A stretch of DNA of 64,000 nt from Streptomyces sp. SCSIO 75703 (GTDB taxonomy: Bacteria > Actinomycetota > Actinomycetes > Streptomycetales > Streptomycetaceae). Location of the stretch: positions 2,046,001 through 2,110,000 of the forward strand of contig NZ_CP144555.1 in assembly GCF_036607905.1 (NCBI RefSeq), given 5' to 3'. The notes under the pieces were generated by a model. The model made no database searches. It was not told the DNA's origin and saw only the letters and a list, made by a program, of their open reading frames with translations. The position numbers and the translations under genes were made by a program. Below are positions 1 through 9,219 of this stretch, in pieces. Position 1 is the stretch's first letter. Each line of letters starts with the position of its first letter.

Positions 1-3000
1 TACCACCGCCTGATCACCCACCTGCTCGACCTCTCGCAGGACATGGCGGAGGCCACCAGCAACCCCGAGATGATCCAGCGCACCCGCGCCCTGTCGGCCT
101 TCTCCTCGGCCAAGGAGTACGCCTCGGTGCAGCGGGCGGTCATCGCGGCGGCGCTGCCGGCCAGCAACACCACCCGCGGCAAGCTGGTCGAGAACGACCG
201 CCTGTACGCCGAGTCGGCGCTGCAGAGCCAGAAGTCCGAGATCCGCACCTTCACCAGCATCTACGGCGACGGTGCCGAGGAACTCCTCAAGCCCATCTCG
301 CAGGGCAACCCGACCATCGAGGCCAGCGACACCTACGCGGGCCGCGCGCTCGGCAGCGCCGACGGCCTGGCCGGTCTGGACAAGCGCTCGTACCAGGACT
401 GGCTGGACGACAGCTCCACCAAGATCCAGCAGATGAAGAACATCGAGCACACGCTGCTCGAGGACATGGAGCAGAAGGCCCGCGAGCTGCGCAGCGCCTC
501 CGAGCGCGAGGCCATCATCTCCGGTGCGGTGATCCTCATCGTGCTCGGCGTCTCGCTGGTCGGCGCCTTCGTCGTGGCCCGCTCCATGATCCGCTCGCTG
601 CGCCGCCTGGAGGAGACGGCGACCAAGGTCGCCCAGGACCGTCTGCCCGAGCTGGTCAAGCAGCTCTCGGAGACGGACCCGCAGGACGTGGACACCTCCG
701 TGGAGTCCGTCGGCGTGCACTCCCGGGACGAGATCGGCCGGGTGGCCGCGGCCTTCGACGACGTGCACCGCGAGGCGGTCCGCCTCGCCGCCGAGCAGGC
801 GCTGCTGCGGGGCAACGTCAACGCGATGTTCACCAACCTCTCGCGCCGCTCCCAGGGCCTCATCCAGCGCCAGCTCTCGCTCATCTCCGAACTGGAGTCG
901 CGCGAGGCCGACCCGGACCAGCTCTCCTCGCTCTTCAAGCTCGACCACCTCGCCACCCGCATGCGCCGCAACGGCGAGAACCTCCTCGTCCTCGCCGGCG
1001 AGGAGCCCGGCCGCCGCTGGACCCGCCCGGTCCCGCTGGTCGACGTGCTGCGCGCCGCCGCCTCCGAGGTGGAGCAGTACGAGCGCATCGAACTGACCTC
1101 CGTGCCCACCACAGAGGTGGCGGGCCGGGTCGTCAACGACCTCGTGCACCTGCTCGCCGAGCTGCTGGAGAACGCGACGTCGTTCTCCTCCCCGCAGACC
1201 AAGGTCAAGGTCACCGGTCACGCCCTGCCCGACGGCCGGGTGCTGATCGAGATCCACGACACCGGCATCGGCCTCTCCCCCGAGGACCTGGCCGCGATCA
1301 ACGAGCGCCTGGCGGCGCCGCCCACGGTGGACGTCTCCGTCTCCCGCCGCATGGGCCTCTTCGTGGTCGGCCGCCTCTCGCAGCGCCACGGCATCCGCAT
1401 CCAGCTGCGCCCCTCCGACTCCGGCGGCACGACCGCGCTGGTCATGCTCCCCGTCGACGTGGCCCAGGGCGGTCGCAAGCCGCAGCCCAAGCAGGGCCAG
1501 CCCGCCATGGGCGGCGGCGGTCCGGCCGCCGCGCAGGCGGCGGCGGGCGCCGCGGCGGCCCGCCGGGGCGGCGGCCAGGGCGGCGGCGGCCAGGGCGGCG
1601 GCGCCCTCGGCGGTGGCGGCGGCTTCGGCGGCGGTCCCCTCGGCACCGGCCAGAACCCGCGCGCCGCGCTGCCCGGACGGGACGCGGGCGAACGGTCCGG
1701 CGCCCCGGGCGGGATGCGCGGACCCCAGTCCCCGACGCCTCCGCAGCAGGGCCGTCCGGCCCCCGCGGGCGGCGCGCAGGGCGGCCAGGACATGTTCGGC
1801 GGCAGCCACGGCGCGGTGCCCCCGCAGCGCGGCACCGGCCGCGACGCCGGCCCCGCCGACACCGGCCAGGGCCGCCGTCCCCAGCTCCCGCCGCGCGGGG
1901 GTCCCCGGGCCGAGCTGCCCGGCGGCACGCCGCAGCCCCGCGTGCCGAGCTGGAGCGACGAGAACGCGCAGCCGCCGGCGGGCCGCGCCTCGCTGGACGC
2001 CCCGCGCGGCCACGAGGAGCCGGGCGCCCGCGCCCCGCACCACGACGCCCGGCAGGCTCCGGACTCGACCGCGCGGATGCCGGCCGTGACCGGCTTCGGC
2101 GACGGCCAGGGACCGGGCGCCACGGCCGAGTTCGCCCGTCCCGACTTCGACGCCCCGGCGCCGGGGACCCCGCAGCACACGGGCCAGTTCACCCAGCCGG
2201 GCGCCGACCCGTACGGCAGGCCGGGCGGCGGCGGGCCGCGCGACGACCAGTTCTCGCGGGGCGAGGCCGCGCCGCAGCAGCACACCGGCTCGTTCGTCCG
2301 CCCGGACGTCTTCGGCGGCCCCACCGGCCCGGCGGCCTCCCCGGACCCGGCCGCGCCGGGCCCGTTCGGCGGCCCCTCGTCCTTCGGCAACGGCTCGGGC
2401 GCGCGCCACGGGCTGCCCGCCCGCCAGGAGCCCCCGGCCGGTGGCGGGTTCCCCCGTCCGCAGGGCGGCGGCGCCCCGGGTGCCGTGCCACAGCGCCCCG
2501 CGTCCCAGGAGCCGGCCGCCCCGCAGCGGCCGGCGGACGGCTGGGCCCTGCCGCCCGCCCCCGGGCCCGGCGACGGACGCACCCCGCTCTACGACACGCT
2601 GGAGACCAACTGGTTCCACGGGGAACGACGGGCACGGGCACAGGACGCCCCGTCCGCCGAACCGGCGGCCCAGCCCCAGACCCCGGCGGCGCCCGAGCAG
2701 CCCGCCCCCTCCACGTGGCGCAGCTCGCCGAACGACGACCTCGTACGGCAGGCGGAGCGCGTCCGGCAGCCGGCAGCCGGCGGTGTCACCACCTCCGGTC
2801 TGCCCCGCCGGGTCCCCCGGGCCAACCTCGTCCCGGGCACGGCTCAGCAGCAGTCCCACCAGAGTGGTCCTCAGGTCTCGCGCTCGCCCGACGAGGTGCG
2901 CGGCCGGCTGACCAATCTCCGTCGGGGAATCGCACAGGGCCGCCAGGCCGGCACCAACCAGACCGGCAGCCACCCGCGGCCCACTCACCAGCAGGAGCGT

Positions 3001-3003
3001 TAG
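1..3003 (+). CDS. cvnA1: Conservon sensor histidine kinase CvnA (5' end missing)
   Basis: The reading frame is open from base 1, so the gene starts left of the window; 1000 codons and a TAG stop are visible. The N-terminal part is an extracytoplasmic nitrate/sulfonate-sensing-type helical domain, followed by one membrane span (about 530-600 nt: long Ile/Val/Leu run) and a HAMP-like linker. A dimerisation segment with LDHLATRMRRNGENLL follows, then an HATPase domain with N box LLAELLENAT and G box DTGIGL. About 500 residues of Gly/Pro/Gln-rich, probably disordered sequence follow, ending in a conserved tail (GLPRRVPRANLV; VRGRLTNLRRG). It is the first gene of a four-gene conservon; the cognate genes follow with no gap. 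From family knowledge, CvnA forms a membrane complex with CvnB, CvnC and CvnD resembling a eukaryotic GPCR-type assembly. No response-regulator gene is adjacent. The cvn1 label is assigned from remembered synteny. Confidence 0.93.
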   Translation, partial: YHRLITHLLDLSQDMAEATSNPEMIQRTRALSAFSSAKEYASVQRAVIAAALPASNTTRGKLVENDRLYAESALQSQKSEIRTFTSIYGDGAEELLKPISQGNPTIEASDTYAGRALGSADGLAGLDKRSYQDWLDDSSTKIQQMKNIEHTLLEDMEQKARELRSASEREAIISGAVILIVLGVSLVGAFVVARSMIRSLRRLEETATKVAQDRLPELVKQLSETDPQDVDTSVESVGVHSRDEIGRVAAAFDDVHREAVRLAAEQALLRGNVNAMFTNLSRRSQGLIQRQLSLISELESREADPDQLSSLFKLDHLATRMRRNGENLLVLAGEEPGRRWTRPVPLVDVLRAAASEVEQYERIELTSVPTTEVAGRVVNDLVHLLAELLENATSFSSPQTKVKVTGHALPDGRVLIEIHDTGIGLSPEDLAAINERLAAPPTVDVSVSRRMGLFVVGRLSQRHGIRIQLRPSDSGGTTALVMLPVDVAQGGRKPQPKQGQPAMGGGGPAAAQAAAGAAAARRGGGQGGGGQGGGALGGGGGFGGGPLGTGQNPRAALPGRDAGERSGAPGGMRGPQSPTPPQQGRPAPAGGAQGGQDMFGGSHGAVPPQRGTGRDAGPADTGQGRRPQLPPRGGPRAELPGGTPQPRVPSWSDENAQPPAGRASLDAPRGHEEPGARAPHHDARQAPDSTARMPAVTGFGDGQGPGATAEFARPDFDAPAPGTPQHTGQFTQPGADPYGRPGGGGPRDDQFSRGEAAPQQHTGSFVRPDVFGGPTGPAASPDPAAPGPFGGPSSFGNGSGARHGLPARQEPPAGGGFPRPQGGGAPGAVPQRPASQEPAAPQRPADGWALPPAPGPGDGRTPLYDTLETNWFHGERRARAQDAPSAEPAAQPQTPAAPEQPAPSTWRSSPNDDLVRQAERVRQPAAGGVTTSGLPRRVPRANLVPGTAQQQSHQSGPQVSRSPDEVRGRLTNLRRGIAQGRQAGTNQTGSHPRPTHQQER

Positions 3004-3426
3004 TTGAGCCAGATGAGCCAGGCGGCACAGAACCTCAACTGGTTGATCACGAATTTCGTGGACAACACCCCGGGGGTGTCCCACACCGTCGTCGTGTCGG
3101 CCGACGGACTCCTTCTGGCGATGTCGGAAGGCTTTCCACGCGACCGCGCCGATCAGCTCGCGGCGGTCGCCTCGGGACTCACCTCGCTGACCGCGGGGGC
3201 CTCCCGGATCTTCGAAGGCGGCGACGTCTCCCAGACGGTCGTGGAGATGGAGCGGGGGTTCCTCTTCCTCATGTCCGTCTCGGACGGCTCGTCCCTGGCC
3301 GTGCTCGCCCACCCCGAGTGCGACATCGGTCTGGTCGGCTACGAGATGGCGCTTCTGGTCGACCGTGCCGGCGCGGTCCTCACACCCGACCTGCGCGCCG
3401 AACTACAGGGCAGTCTGCTCCACTGA
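3004..3426 (+). CDS. cvnB1: Roadblock/LC7-domain protein CvnB
   Basis: 140-aa single-domain roadblock/LC7 protein, the family that acts as regulator of small Ras-like GTPases (MglB-like). The TTG at 3004 directly follows the cvnA1 stop; AGGAG at 2993-2997 lies 6 nt before TTG but 15 nt before the in-frame ATG at 3013, so TTG is preferred. The paralogue at 8130 has GTG in the same place. The core NLNWLITNFVDNTPGVSHTV and FPRDRADQLAAVASGLTSLT is almost identical to that copy. It probably partners CvnD1, encoded two genes downstream. Confidence 0.93.
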   Translation: MSQMSQAAQNLNWLITNFVDNTPGVSHTVVVSADGLLLAMSEGFPRDRADQLAAVASGLTSLTAGASRIFEGGDVSQTVVEMERGFLFLMSVSDGSSLAVLAHPECDIGLVGYEMALLVDRAGAVLTPDLRAELQGSLLH

Positions 3427-3537
3427 TCGGCCCCGGCACCACCCGTCTCACCAAATCACCGTCCGGCCGCCACAATCCCCCCACCGGCCTCGTCAGACGG
3501 CTTGACCGACCGACTTGCTGTCCCGCCCGGAGGATTC

Positions 3538-3936
3538 ATGACCCCGCCCACCGCCTCTCATGATCCGTACGCGGAGCCGTACGAGGATGAGGGCGACCAA
3601 CCACTGGTCCGTCCGTACGCGATGACCGGTGGCCGGACGCGGCCGCGCTATCAGCTCGCCATCGAGGCGCTGATCAGCACGACGGCCGATCCGGCAGCGC
3701 TCATGGGGCTGCTCCCCGAGCACCAGCGCATCTGCCACCTGTGCCGCGAGGTGAAGTCGGTGGCCGAGGTGTCGGCACTCCTGTCGATGCCTCTCGGTGT
3801 GGCCCGGATTCTCGTCGCGGACCTCGCGGAGGCCGGGCTCGTCGCCATCCACCAGCCGGGCGGCGACGAGAACAACGGCGGTGCGCCGGACGTGACACTG
3901 CTCGAAAGGGTGCTCAGTGGACTTCGCAAGCTCTGA
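3538..3936 (+). CDS. cvnC1: DUF742 protein CvnC
   Basis: 132-aa DUF742 protein, the third conservon member. GGAGG at 3529-3533 selects the ATG at 3538. An acidic N-terminus (PYAEPYEDEGDQPLVRPYAMTGGR) leads to a winged-helix-like core containing EHQRICHLC and SVAEVSALL, with LGVARILVADLAEAGLVAIH as the putative recognition region. Cys residues in the HxxICxLC element are shared with the second copy. The gene overlaps cvnD1 by 20 nt, so the two are probably translationally coupled. No enzymatic role is known; family work places it in the CvnA-D complex. Confidence 0.92.
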   Translation: MTPPTASHDPYAEPYEDEGDQPLVRPYAMTGGRTRPRYQLAIEALISTTADPAALMGLLPEHQRICHLCREVKSVAEVSALLSMPLGVARILVADLAEAGLVAIHQPGGDENNGGAPDVTLLERVLSGLRKL

Positions 3937-4492
3937 CGGAGGTCGGGCGACGACCTCCGCGAAGATCGTGGTGGCCGGTGGTTTCGGCGTGGGCAAAACC
4001 ACGTTCGTCGGCGCCGTCTCCGAGATCAACCCCCTGCGCACGGAGGCCGTGATGACCTCCGCCAGCGCCGGGATCGACGACCTCACCCACGCCGGCGACA
4101 AGACGACCACGACGGTCGCCATGGACTTCGGCCGCATCACGCTCGACCAGGACCTGATCCTCTACCTCTTCGGCACCCCGGGCCAGGACCGCTTCTGGTT
4201 CATGTGGGACGACCTGGTCCGCGGCGCCATCGGCGCCGTGGTCCTCGTCGACACGAGGAGGCTCGCCGACTGCTTCCCCGCGGTCGACTACTTCGAGAAC
4301 TCCGGCCTGCCCTTCGTGGTCGCGCTCAACGGCTTCGACGGCCAGCAGCCGTACAACCCCGACGAGGTCCGCGAGGCCCTGCAGATCGGCCCCGACACCC
4401 CGATCATCACGACCGACGCCCGCCACCGTGCCGACGCCAAGAGCGCGTTGATCACCCTGGTGGAGCACGCGCTCATGGCCCGGCTGCGGTAG
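3917..4492 (+). CDS. cvnD1: Small Ras-like GTPase CvnD
   Basis: 191-aa GTP-binding protein starting at GTG 3917 inside the end of cvnC1 (GAAAGG at 3904-3909 as ribosome site). Walker A GGFGVGKT lies at residues 21-28; the switch region reads LFGTPGQDRFWFMW; the usual NKxD guanine-specificity motif is NGFD. This matches the MglA-like/conservon GTPase family. The likely regulator is CvnB1. A 221-bp block (4097-4317) is base-for-base identical to cvnD2, which suggests gene conversion. Confidence 0.94.
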   Translation: MDFASSDGGRATTSAKIVVAGGFGVGKTTFVGAVSEINPLRTEAVMTSASAGIDDLTHAGDKTTTTVAMDFGRITLDQDLILYLFGTPGQDRFWFMWDDLVRGAIGAVVLVDTRRLADCFPAVDYFENSGLPFVVALNGFDGQQPYNPDEVREALQIGPDTPIITTDARHRADAKSALITLVEHALMARLR

Positions 4493-4897
4493 GCGCACCG
4501 CCCATCGCCGGTGATCAAATCGGCATGGTCATACGGCAGTTGTCGTAGCGGTACCGGAGCCGGCTGTGTCCTTTGACACGGTCGGCTTCGCTGTTCATAA
4601 CGTTTCGGCAGAGGAATCGGGTGGTACCGACACGCGTCGCGGTCGATCGGTGCCGCTGCGCTCACGCCGGCCCCGCCTTTTGCTGGCCCTCGCTCTTTAT
4701 GACCGATTTATCTGCGGTTTACCTCACGTGAAATCCCCTCGTTCCGCTGTTTGGAAGAGCGCTGGTCGTCGTGCTGGAATGCCAGAACTGCCCGATGGTC
4801 AAAGACGTACTCACCAGTAGCACGTACTGATGACGGACTGGGCTCTGAGACACTGCGGCACGACACAGGTGCCGACCGCCGAGAGGTTGTTGGTCGA
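4493..4897. other. Inter-conservon spacer with possible promoter
   Basis: 405 nt without a convincing gene, clearly less GC-rich than its surroundings between about 4560 and 4770. On the plus strand TTGACA at 4573-4578 is followed after 17 nt by CATAAC (4596-4601), a possible promoter for the second conservon, though the -10 match is poor. No strong terminator is visible after cvnD1, so some read-through from the first conservon is possible. The reading frame of cvnA2 stays open back to 4751, but no good start context occurs upstream of 4898. Confidence 0.45.
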
Positions 4898-7800
4898 GTG
4901 AGGCGAAGCAAGAGCAGTCCCGAGCCATCGGCCCGGGGCAACTTCACCCCGCCGCGCACAGCGGCGTCCGCCCCCGCGTCCGAACCCGTGGCGCCGCCCG
5001 CACCCGTCGGAGGCCGTCTCACCCCGCGCAACTGGCACGTGGCGACCCGCCTCAACGCGATCCTGCTCATACCCGTGCTGGTCGGCCTCGTCATGGGCGG
5101 CTTCCAGGTCAAGGGCTCGATCGACACCTGGCAGGACGCCGAGGACGCCAAGAACACCGCCCGCCTCGTGCAGGCCTCCCTCAGCTACGCCGACGCCCTC
5201 TACTACGAGCGCGACGTCAGCGCCGCCCCGCTGCTCCAGGGCAAGGGCCAGAGCGACAGTTCCGTGACCAAGGCCCGCGAGGCCACCGACAAGGCGGCCG
5301 GCACCTTCGACGAGGCCGCCCGGAACATGCCCGACAAGCCCGGCCTGCAGCGCCGGCTCAAGCTCTTCCGCGAGCAGGAGCCCAAGCTCTCCGCCCTGCG
5401 CGCCGCCTCCTACACCCCCAAGCTGAAGGGCGTGGAGACGGAGGAGGGCTACGTCGGCATCGCCCACCCGCTGATGGAGTTCGCCAACGAACTCGGCCTG
5501 GGCACCGGCAACATCACCTCCTACGGCCGCGCGGTCTACGCGATCTCCCTGACCAAGGCCGCCCTCTCGCTGGAACGCTCGATCGGCATGCACATGCTGG
5601 TCAAACCGGGTCCGGACCCGGGCCACCTGGCCAGCCAGCGCGTCGCCCTCTCCTCCTACGCCTACCTGGAGGGCATCGCCGTCGAGGAGTACATCGGCGG
5701 CGGTACCGAGGAGGACGCGAAGAGGCTCAAGGAGGCGGAGAAGAAGGTCAAGGAGGACGGCGCCGCCCTGGCCAGGGAGGCCAAGGCCAACGACCCCGAC
5801 TACGTGCCGCCGCCCGCCAACCCGACCACGATGGTCTCGGAACTGGCCCGGCTGGACACCACCGACCCCGCCGCCCGCGCCGCCCTCGCCCAGCGGGGCA
5901 TCACTCCGGACAACTGGTGGGCGGTCCACACCCTCAAGTACGACGCCTACCACACGCTGGAGTCGGACATGGCCGACCGGGCGGTGGCCGAGGCCTCCGC
6001 CATCGCCGACGACGCCCGGCGCGACGCCTTCATCACCGGTGCCGCGGTCGTCATCGCACTGCTCGCCGCCTTCATCCTGGCCGGCATGGTGGCCCGCCAG
6101 ATGAGCCGCGCCATGCGCCGTCTGCGCAACGCCGCCTTCGGCATCGCCGAGCAGCGCCTGCCGATGCTGGTCGACCAGCTCTCCCGTACCGACCCCGGCC
6201 GCGTCGACACCCGGGTCACGCCGATCCCGATCACCTCGACCGACGAGATCGGCGAGGTCGCCCGCGCCTTCGACCAGGTGCACCGCGAGGCCGTCCGGCT
6301 CGCCTCCGAGCAGGCCCTGCTCCGCGGCAACATCAACGCGATCTTCACCAACCTGTCGCGGCGCAACCAGTCGCTCATCGAGGGCCAGCTCACCCTCATC
6401 ACCGACCTGGAGAACAACGAGGCCGACCCGGACCAGCTGGAGAACCTCTTCCGCCTGGACCACCTGGCCACCCGCATGCGCCGCAACGGCGAGAACCTCC
6501 TCGTCCTCGCCGGCGAGGAGCCCGGCCGCCGCTGGGACCAGCCGGTCCCGCTGGTCGACGTGCTCCGCGCCGCCGCCTCCGAGGTGGAGCAGTACGAGCG
6601 CATCGAGCTGTCCGGCGTGCCGGAGGCCGAGATCCACGGCCGCGCCGTGACCGACCTCGTGCACCTGCTCGCCGAGCTGCTGGAGAACGCCACCACGTTC
6701 TCCTCCCCGCAGACCAAGGTGCGCGTCACCGCGACCCGGCTGCCCGACGGCCGCGTGATGATCGAGATCCACGACAAGGGCATCGGCCTGACCGCCGAGG
6801 ACTTCGCGGACATCAACCACAAGCTGGCCAACCCGCCGACCGTGGACGCCGCGATCTCGCAGCGCATGGGCCTGTTCGTGGTCGGCCGGCTCGCCGACCG
6901 GCACGGCGTCCGGGTCCAGCTCCGCCCCTCGGGCGAACAGGCGGGCACCACCTCGCTGGTCATGCTGCCGGACGCCATCACCCACGGCGGTGGCGGCGAA
7001 CACCACGTCCAGCGCGACGAGTTCACCATCTCCCAGACCATGCCCGCGCAGCACGTCCCGGGTGAGAACTTCGCCCAGCCGATGCGCACCGCGGCCGAAC
7101 TCGGCTTCGACGACAGCCGCTACACCGAGGTCCCCGACGACCTGCGCGACCTCGATCCCGTCGGCCGCTCGCTGATGCGCGGGGAGCGCCGCGCGGCCCT
7201 GGAGGCCCAGGCCCACCCCGACGACCCGCGGCCCGGCGCCGAGGGCGGCGAGGCGGCCGGCTACCAGGACCCGTTCACCGGCCAGACCGCCTTCGACCAG
7301 GGCGGCTACCCCGAGCAGCAGGGCGGCTACGACCAGCGGGCGTACACCGAACACCCGCAGCAGGCGTACGCGGAGCCCCAGCAGCCGGCGTACGACGAGC
7401 AGTACTACGCGCCCGACGGCGGCCTGCCGCGGAACGACACCTTCTCGTCCCCGGCCGGCTACCCCGAGAGCCCGTATGCGGAGTCCGGCCAGGACGCGCA
7501 CCAGTCCCCCGCCGCCGGCGGCCAGGACGCCTACTCGCCCTTCGGACAACGGCGTCACCAGGACGACTGGCCCCCACAGGACGGCTACCAGAACGGCTAT
7601 CCGAGCCAGTACCCTGCGGGGGCACCGGAAGCGGAATCCACCGAGGTCGCTGACGCGCACGAGGCGGACCGCGTAGGCTTCGACCGTCCGGGACCGGCCG
7701 CCTCCGCCGCCCACGAGCTGACCGACGCGGGACTTCCGCGCCGCGGTTCCGCCGCGAGCGGCACCGGCGAGGCGCGGCACGCGGGCCCGGCGGAACCGGC

Positions 7801-8128
7801 CGCGGCTCCCGGGGCGGACGACGACTGGCGGTCGGCCAACGACGAGCGCTGGCAGCAGGCTTCACAGCTGCGCAAGCCGAAGGCGGGCGGGGTCACCTCC
7901 TCCGGTCTGCCGCGGCGGGTCCCCAAGGCCAACCTGGTCGAGGGAGCCGCCCAAACCACCCCCCAGGGGGGCCCACAGGTCTCCCGCGCCCCGGAGGACG
8001 TCCGGGGCAGGCTGAGCAACCTGCGGCGCGGTGTCCAACGGGGCCGCAACGCAGGCAGTGAAACGAACGGCCAGGACACAAGGAATGAACACCGTGGTCC
8101 TGACAGCACCTACGACCAGGAGCGTTAG
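4898..8128 (+). CDS. cvnA2: Conservon sensor histidine kinase CvnA (second copy)
   Basis: 1076 aa from GTG 4898, preceded by GAGAGG (4881-4886); the open frame reaches 4751, so a longer N-terminus cannot be excluded. A basic, Pro-rich cytoplasmic N-tail precedes a first membrane span (about residues 50-68). A roughly 300-residue extracytoplasmic sensor and a second span (about 376-396) follow, then HAMP, LDHLATRMRR (His near 519) and the HATPase domain (LLAELLENAT near 590, DKGIGL). The rest is a Tyr/Gln/Pro-rich disordered region with YPEQQ/AYTEHPQQ-type repeats and the same conserved C-terminal tail as cvnA1. The kinase core is nearly identical to cvnA1 while sensor and linker differ, so the two copies probably sense different inputs. 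Confidence 0.94.
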   Translation: MRRSKSSPEPSARGNFTPPRTAASAPASEPVAPPAPVGGRLTPRNWHVATRLNAILLIPVLVGLVMGGFQVKGSIDTWQDAEDAKNTARLVQASLSYADALYYERDVSAAPLLQGKGQSDSSVTKAREATDKAAGTFDEAARNMPDKPGLQRRLKLFREQEPKLSALRAASYTPKLKGVETEEGYVGIAHPLMEFANELGLGTGNITSYGRAVYAISLTKAALSLERSIGMHMLVKPGPDPGHLASQRVALSSYAYLEGIAVEEYIGGGTEEDAKRLKEAEKKVKEDGAALAREAKANDPDYVPPPANPTTMVSELARLDTTDPAARAALAQRGITPDNWWAVHTLKYDAYHTLESDMADRAVAEASAIADDARRDAFITGAAVVIALLAAFILAGMVARQMSRAMRRLRNAAFGIAEQRLPMLVDQLSRTDPGRVDTRVTPIPITSTDEIGEVARAFDQVHREAVRLASEQALLRGNINAIFTNLSRRNQSLIEGQLTLITDLENNEADPDQLENLFRLDHLATRMRRNGENLLVLAGEEPGRRWDQPVPLVDVLRAAASEVEQYERIELSGVPEAEIHGRAVTDLVHLLAELLENATTFSSPQTKVRVTATRLPDGRVMIEIHDKGIGLTAEDFADINHKLANPPTVDAAISQRMGLFVVGRLADRHGVRVQLRPSGEQAGTTSLVMLPDAITHGGGGEHHVQRDEFTISQTMPAQHVPGENFAQPMRTAAELGFDDSRYTEVPDDLRDLDPVGRSLMRGERRAALEAQAHPDDPRPGAEGGEAAGYQDPFTGQTAFDQGGYPEQQGGYDQRAYTEHPQQAYAEPQQPAYDEQYYAPDGGLPRNDTFSSPAGYPESPYAESGQDAHQSPAAGGQDAYSPFGQRRHQDDWPPQDGYQNGYPSQYPAGAPEAESTEVADAHEADRVGFDRPGPAASAAHELTDAGLPRRGSAASGTGEARHAGPAEPAAAPGADDDWRSANDERWQQASQLRKPKAGGVTSSGLPRRVPKANLVEGAAQTTPQGGPQVSRAPEDVRGRLSNLRRGVQRGRNAGSETNGQDTRNEHRGPDSTYDQER

Positions 8129-8129
8129 T

Positions 8130-8552
8130 GTGAGCCCGATGAGCCAGGCGGCACAGAACCTGAACTGGTTGATCACCAACTTCGTGGACAACACCCCGGG
8201 GGTGTCCCACACGGTGGTGGTCTCCGCCGACGGACTCCTTCTGGCGATGTCCGAAGGTTTCCCGCGCGACCGGGCCGACCAGCTCGCGGCTGTCGCCTCC
8301 GGTCTGACCTCGCTGACCGCCGGCGCCTCGCGCATCTTCGAGGGCGGCAGCGTGAACCAGACGGTTGTGGAGATGGAGCGGGGATTCCTCTTCATCATGT
8401 CCATTTCCGACGGTTCGTCGCTCGCGGTTCTCGCACACCCGGAGGCGGACATCGGCCTCATCGGGTACGAGATGGCCCTTCTGGTCGACCGCGCGGGTAC
8501 GGTCCTCACACCGGACCTGCGCGCGGAGCTCCAGGGGAGCCTTCTCAACTAA
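8130..8552 (+). CDS. cvnB2: Roadblock/LC7-domain protein CvnB (second copy)
   Basis: 140-aa paralogue of the protein at 3004. GTG 8130 lies 7 nt after AGGAG (8118-8122) and 1 nt after the cvnA2 stop; the in-frame ATG at 8139 is 16 nt away and less likely. Most differences from CvnB1 are conservative (for example GGSVNQTV for GGDVSQTV, FIMSIS for FLMSVS). It is expected to regulate or scaffold CvnD2. Confidence 0.93.
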   Translation: MSPMSQAAQNLNWLITNFVDNTPGVSHTVVVSADGLLLAMSEGFPRDRADQLAAVASGLTSLTAGASRIFEGGSVNQTVVEMERGFLFIMSISDGSSLAVLAHPEADIGLIGYEMALLVDRAGTVLTPDLRAELQGSLLN

Positions 8553-8646
8553 AGGACGGACGGTGCGTATTGGCGTCCCGGGGCCGTAAGGTTTCGGGAC
8601 GCGGCTCCACAGCGATGGGTGCCAGGCACAGTCGGAGGAGGAGACA

Positions 8647-9219
8647 GTGGCAACACCCCCAGGCGGTCCTTCGTCGGGCAACTGGTCCTACGGCCCTGCC
8701 CAGGGCCAGGGAGACGGTCCGGCGAGCCCGTACGACTTCCCCTCCCCGCCGGACCACCGGCAGCCGTACGCGCCACAGGGCCCCGGCCCCTCGCCGTATG
8801 ACCAGCCGCACGCCCCGCGCATCCAGCCGGTGCAACCGCAGCGCCGCGCTCCCGAGCCGGCGCCCGCGGGGGCGGCACACAACCCCCTGGTGCGCCCGTA
8901 CGCCATGACGGGCGGACGCACCAGGCCCCGGTACCAGCTCGCCATCGAGGCGCTGGTGCACACCACCGCGCAGCCGCACCAGATGCAGGGCCAGCTGCCC
9001 GAGCATCAGCGCATCTGCAACCTCTGCCGGGAGATCAAGTCGGTGGCCGAGATCTCGGCCCTGCTCACGATCCCCCTCGGCGTGGCCAGGATCCTCGTCG
9101 CCGACTTGGCGGAGGCGGGACTGGTCGCCATTCATCAGCCCGGCGGCGACGAGAACGCCGGCGGCCAGCCAGACGTGACACTGCTCGAAAGGGTGCTCAG
9201 TGGACTTCGCAAGCTCTAG
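8647..9219 (+). CDS. cvnC2: DUF742 protein CvnC (second copy)
   Basis: 190-aa DUF742 protein; GTG 8647 follows a GAGGAGGAGA ribosome site. Compared with CvnC1 it has about 60 extra N-terminal residues rich in Pro, Gln, Ser and Tyr, probably disordered. The domain from LVRPYAMTGGR onward is closely alike (EHQRICNLC, LGVARILVADLAEAGLVAIHQPGGDEN). It overlaps cvnD2 by 20 nt at the same place as in the first conservon. Confidence 0.92.
   Translation: MATPPGGPSSGNWSYGPAQGQGDGPASPYDFPSPPDHRQPYAPQGPGPSPYDQPHAPRIQPVQPQRRAPEPAPAGAAHNPLVRPYAMTGGRTRPRYQLAIEALVHTTAQPHQMQGQLPEHQRICNLCREIKSVAEISALLTIPLGVARILVADLAEAGLVAIHQPGGDENAGGQPDVTLLERVLSGLRKL

Noticed and set aside
1218..2582. Long minus-strand frame opposite the Gly/Pro-rich tail of cvnA1
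   Set aside because: It is the mirror of a low-complexity GC-rich coding region; Pro/Gly/Arg-rich, no start context, no known domain.
3063..3077. Palindrome ACACCCCGGGGGTGT inside cvnB1 and repeated in cvnB2
   Set aside because: It encodes the conserved NTPGV segment, so conservation is explained by the protein; no independent sign of a regulatory site.
4811..7780. 989-codon minus-strand frame opposite cvnA2
   Set aside because: Antisense frame of a well-supported gene; residues are dominated by Gly, Val, Arg and Leu as expected from the third-position GC bias.
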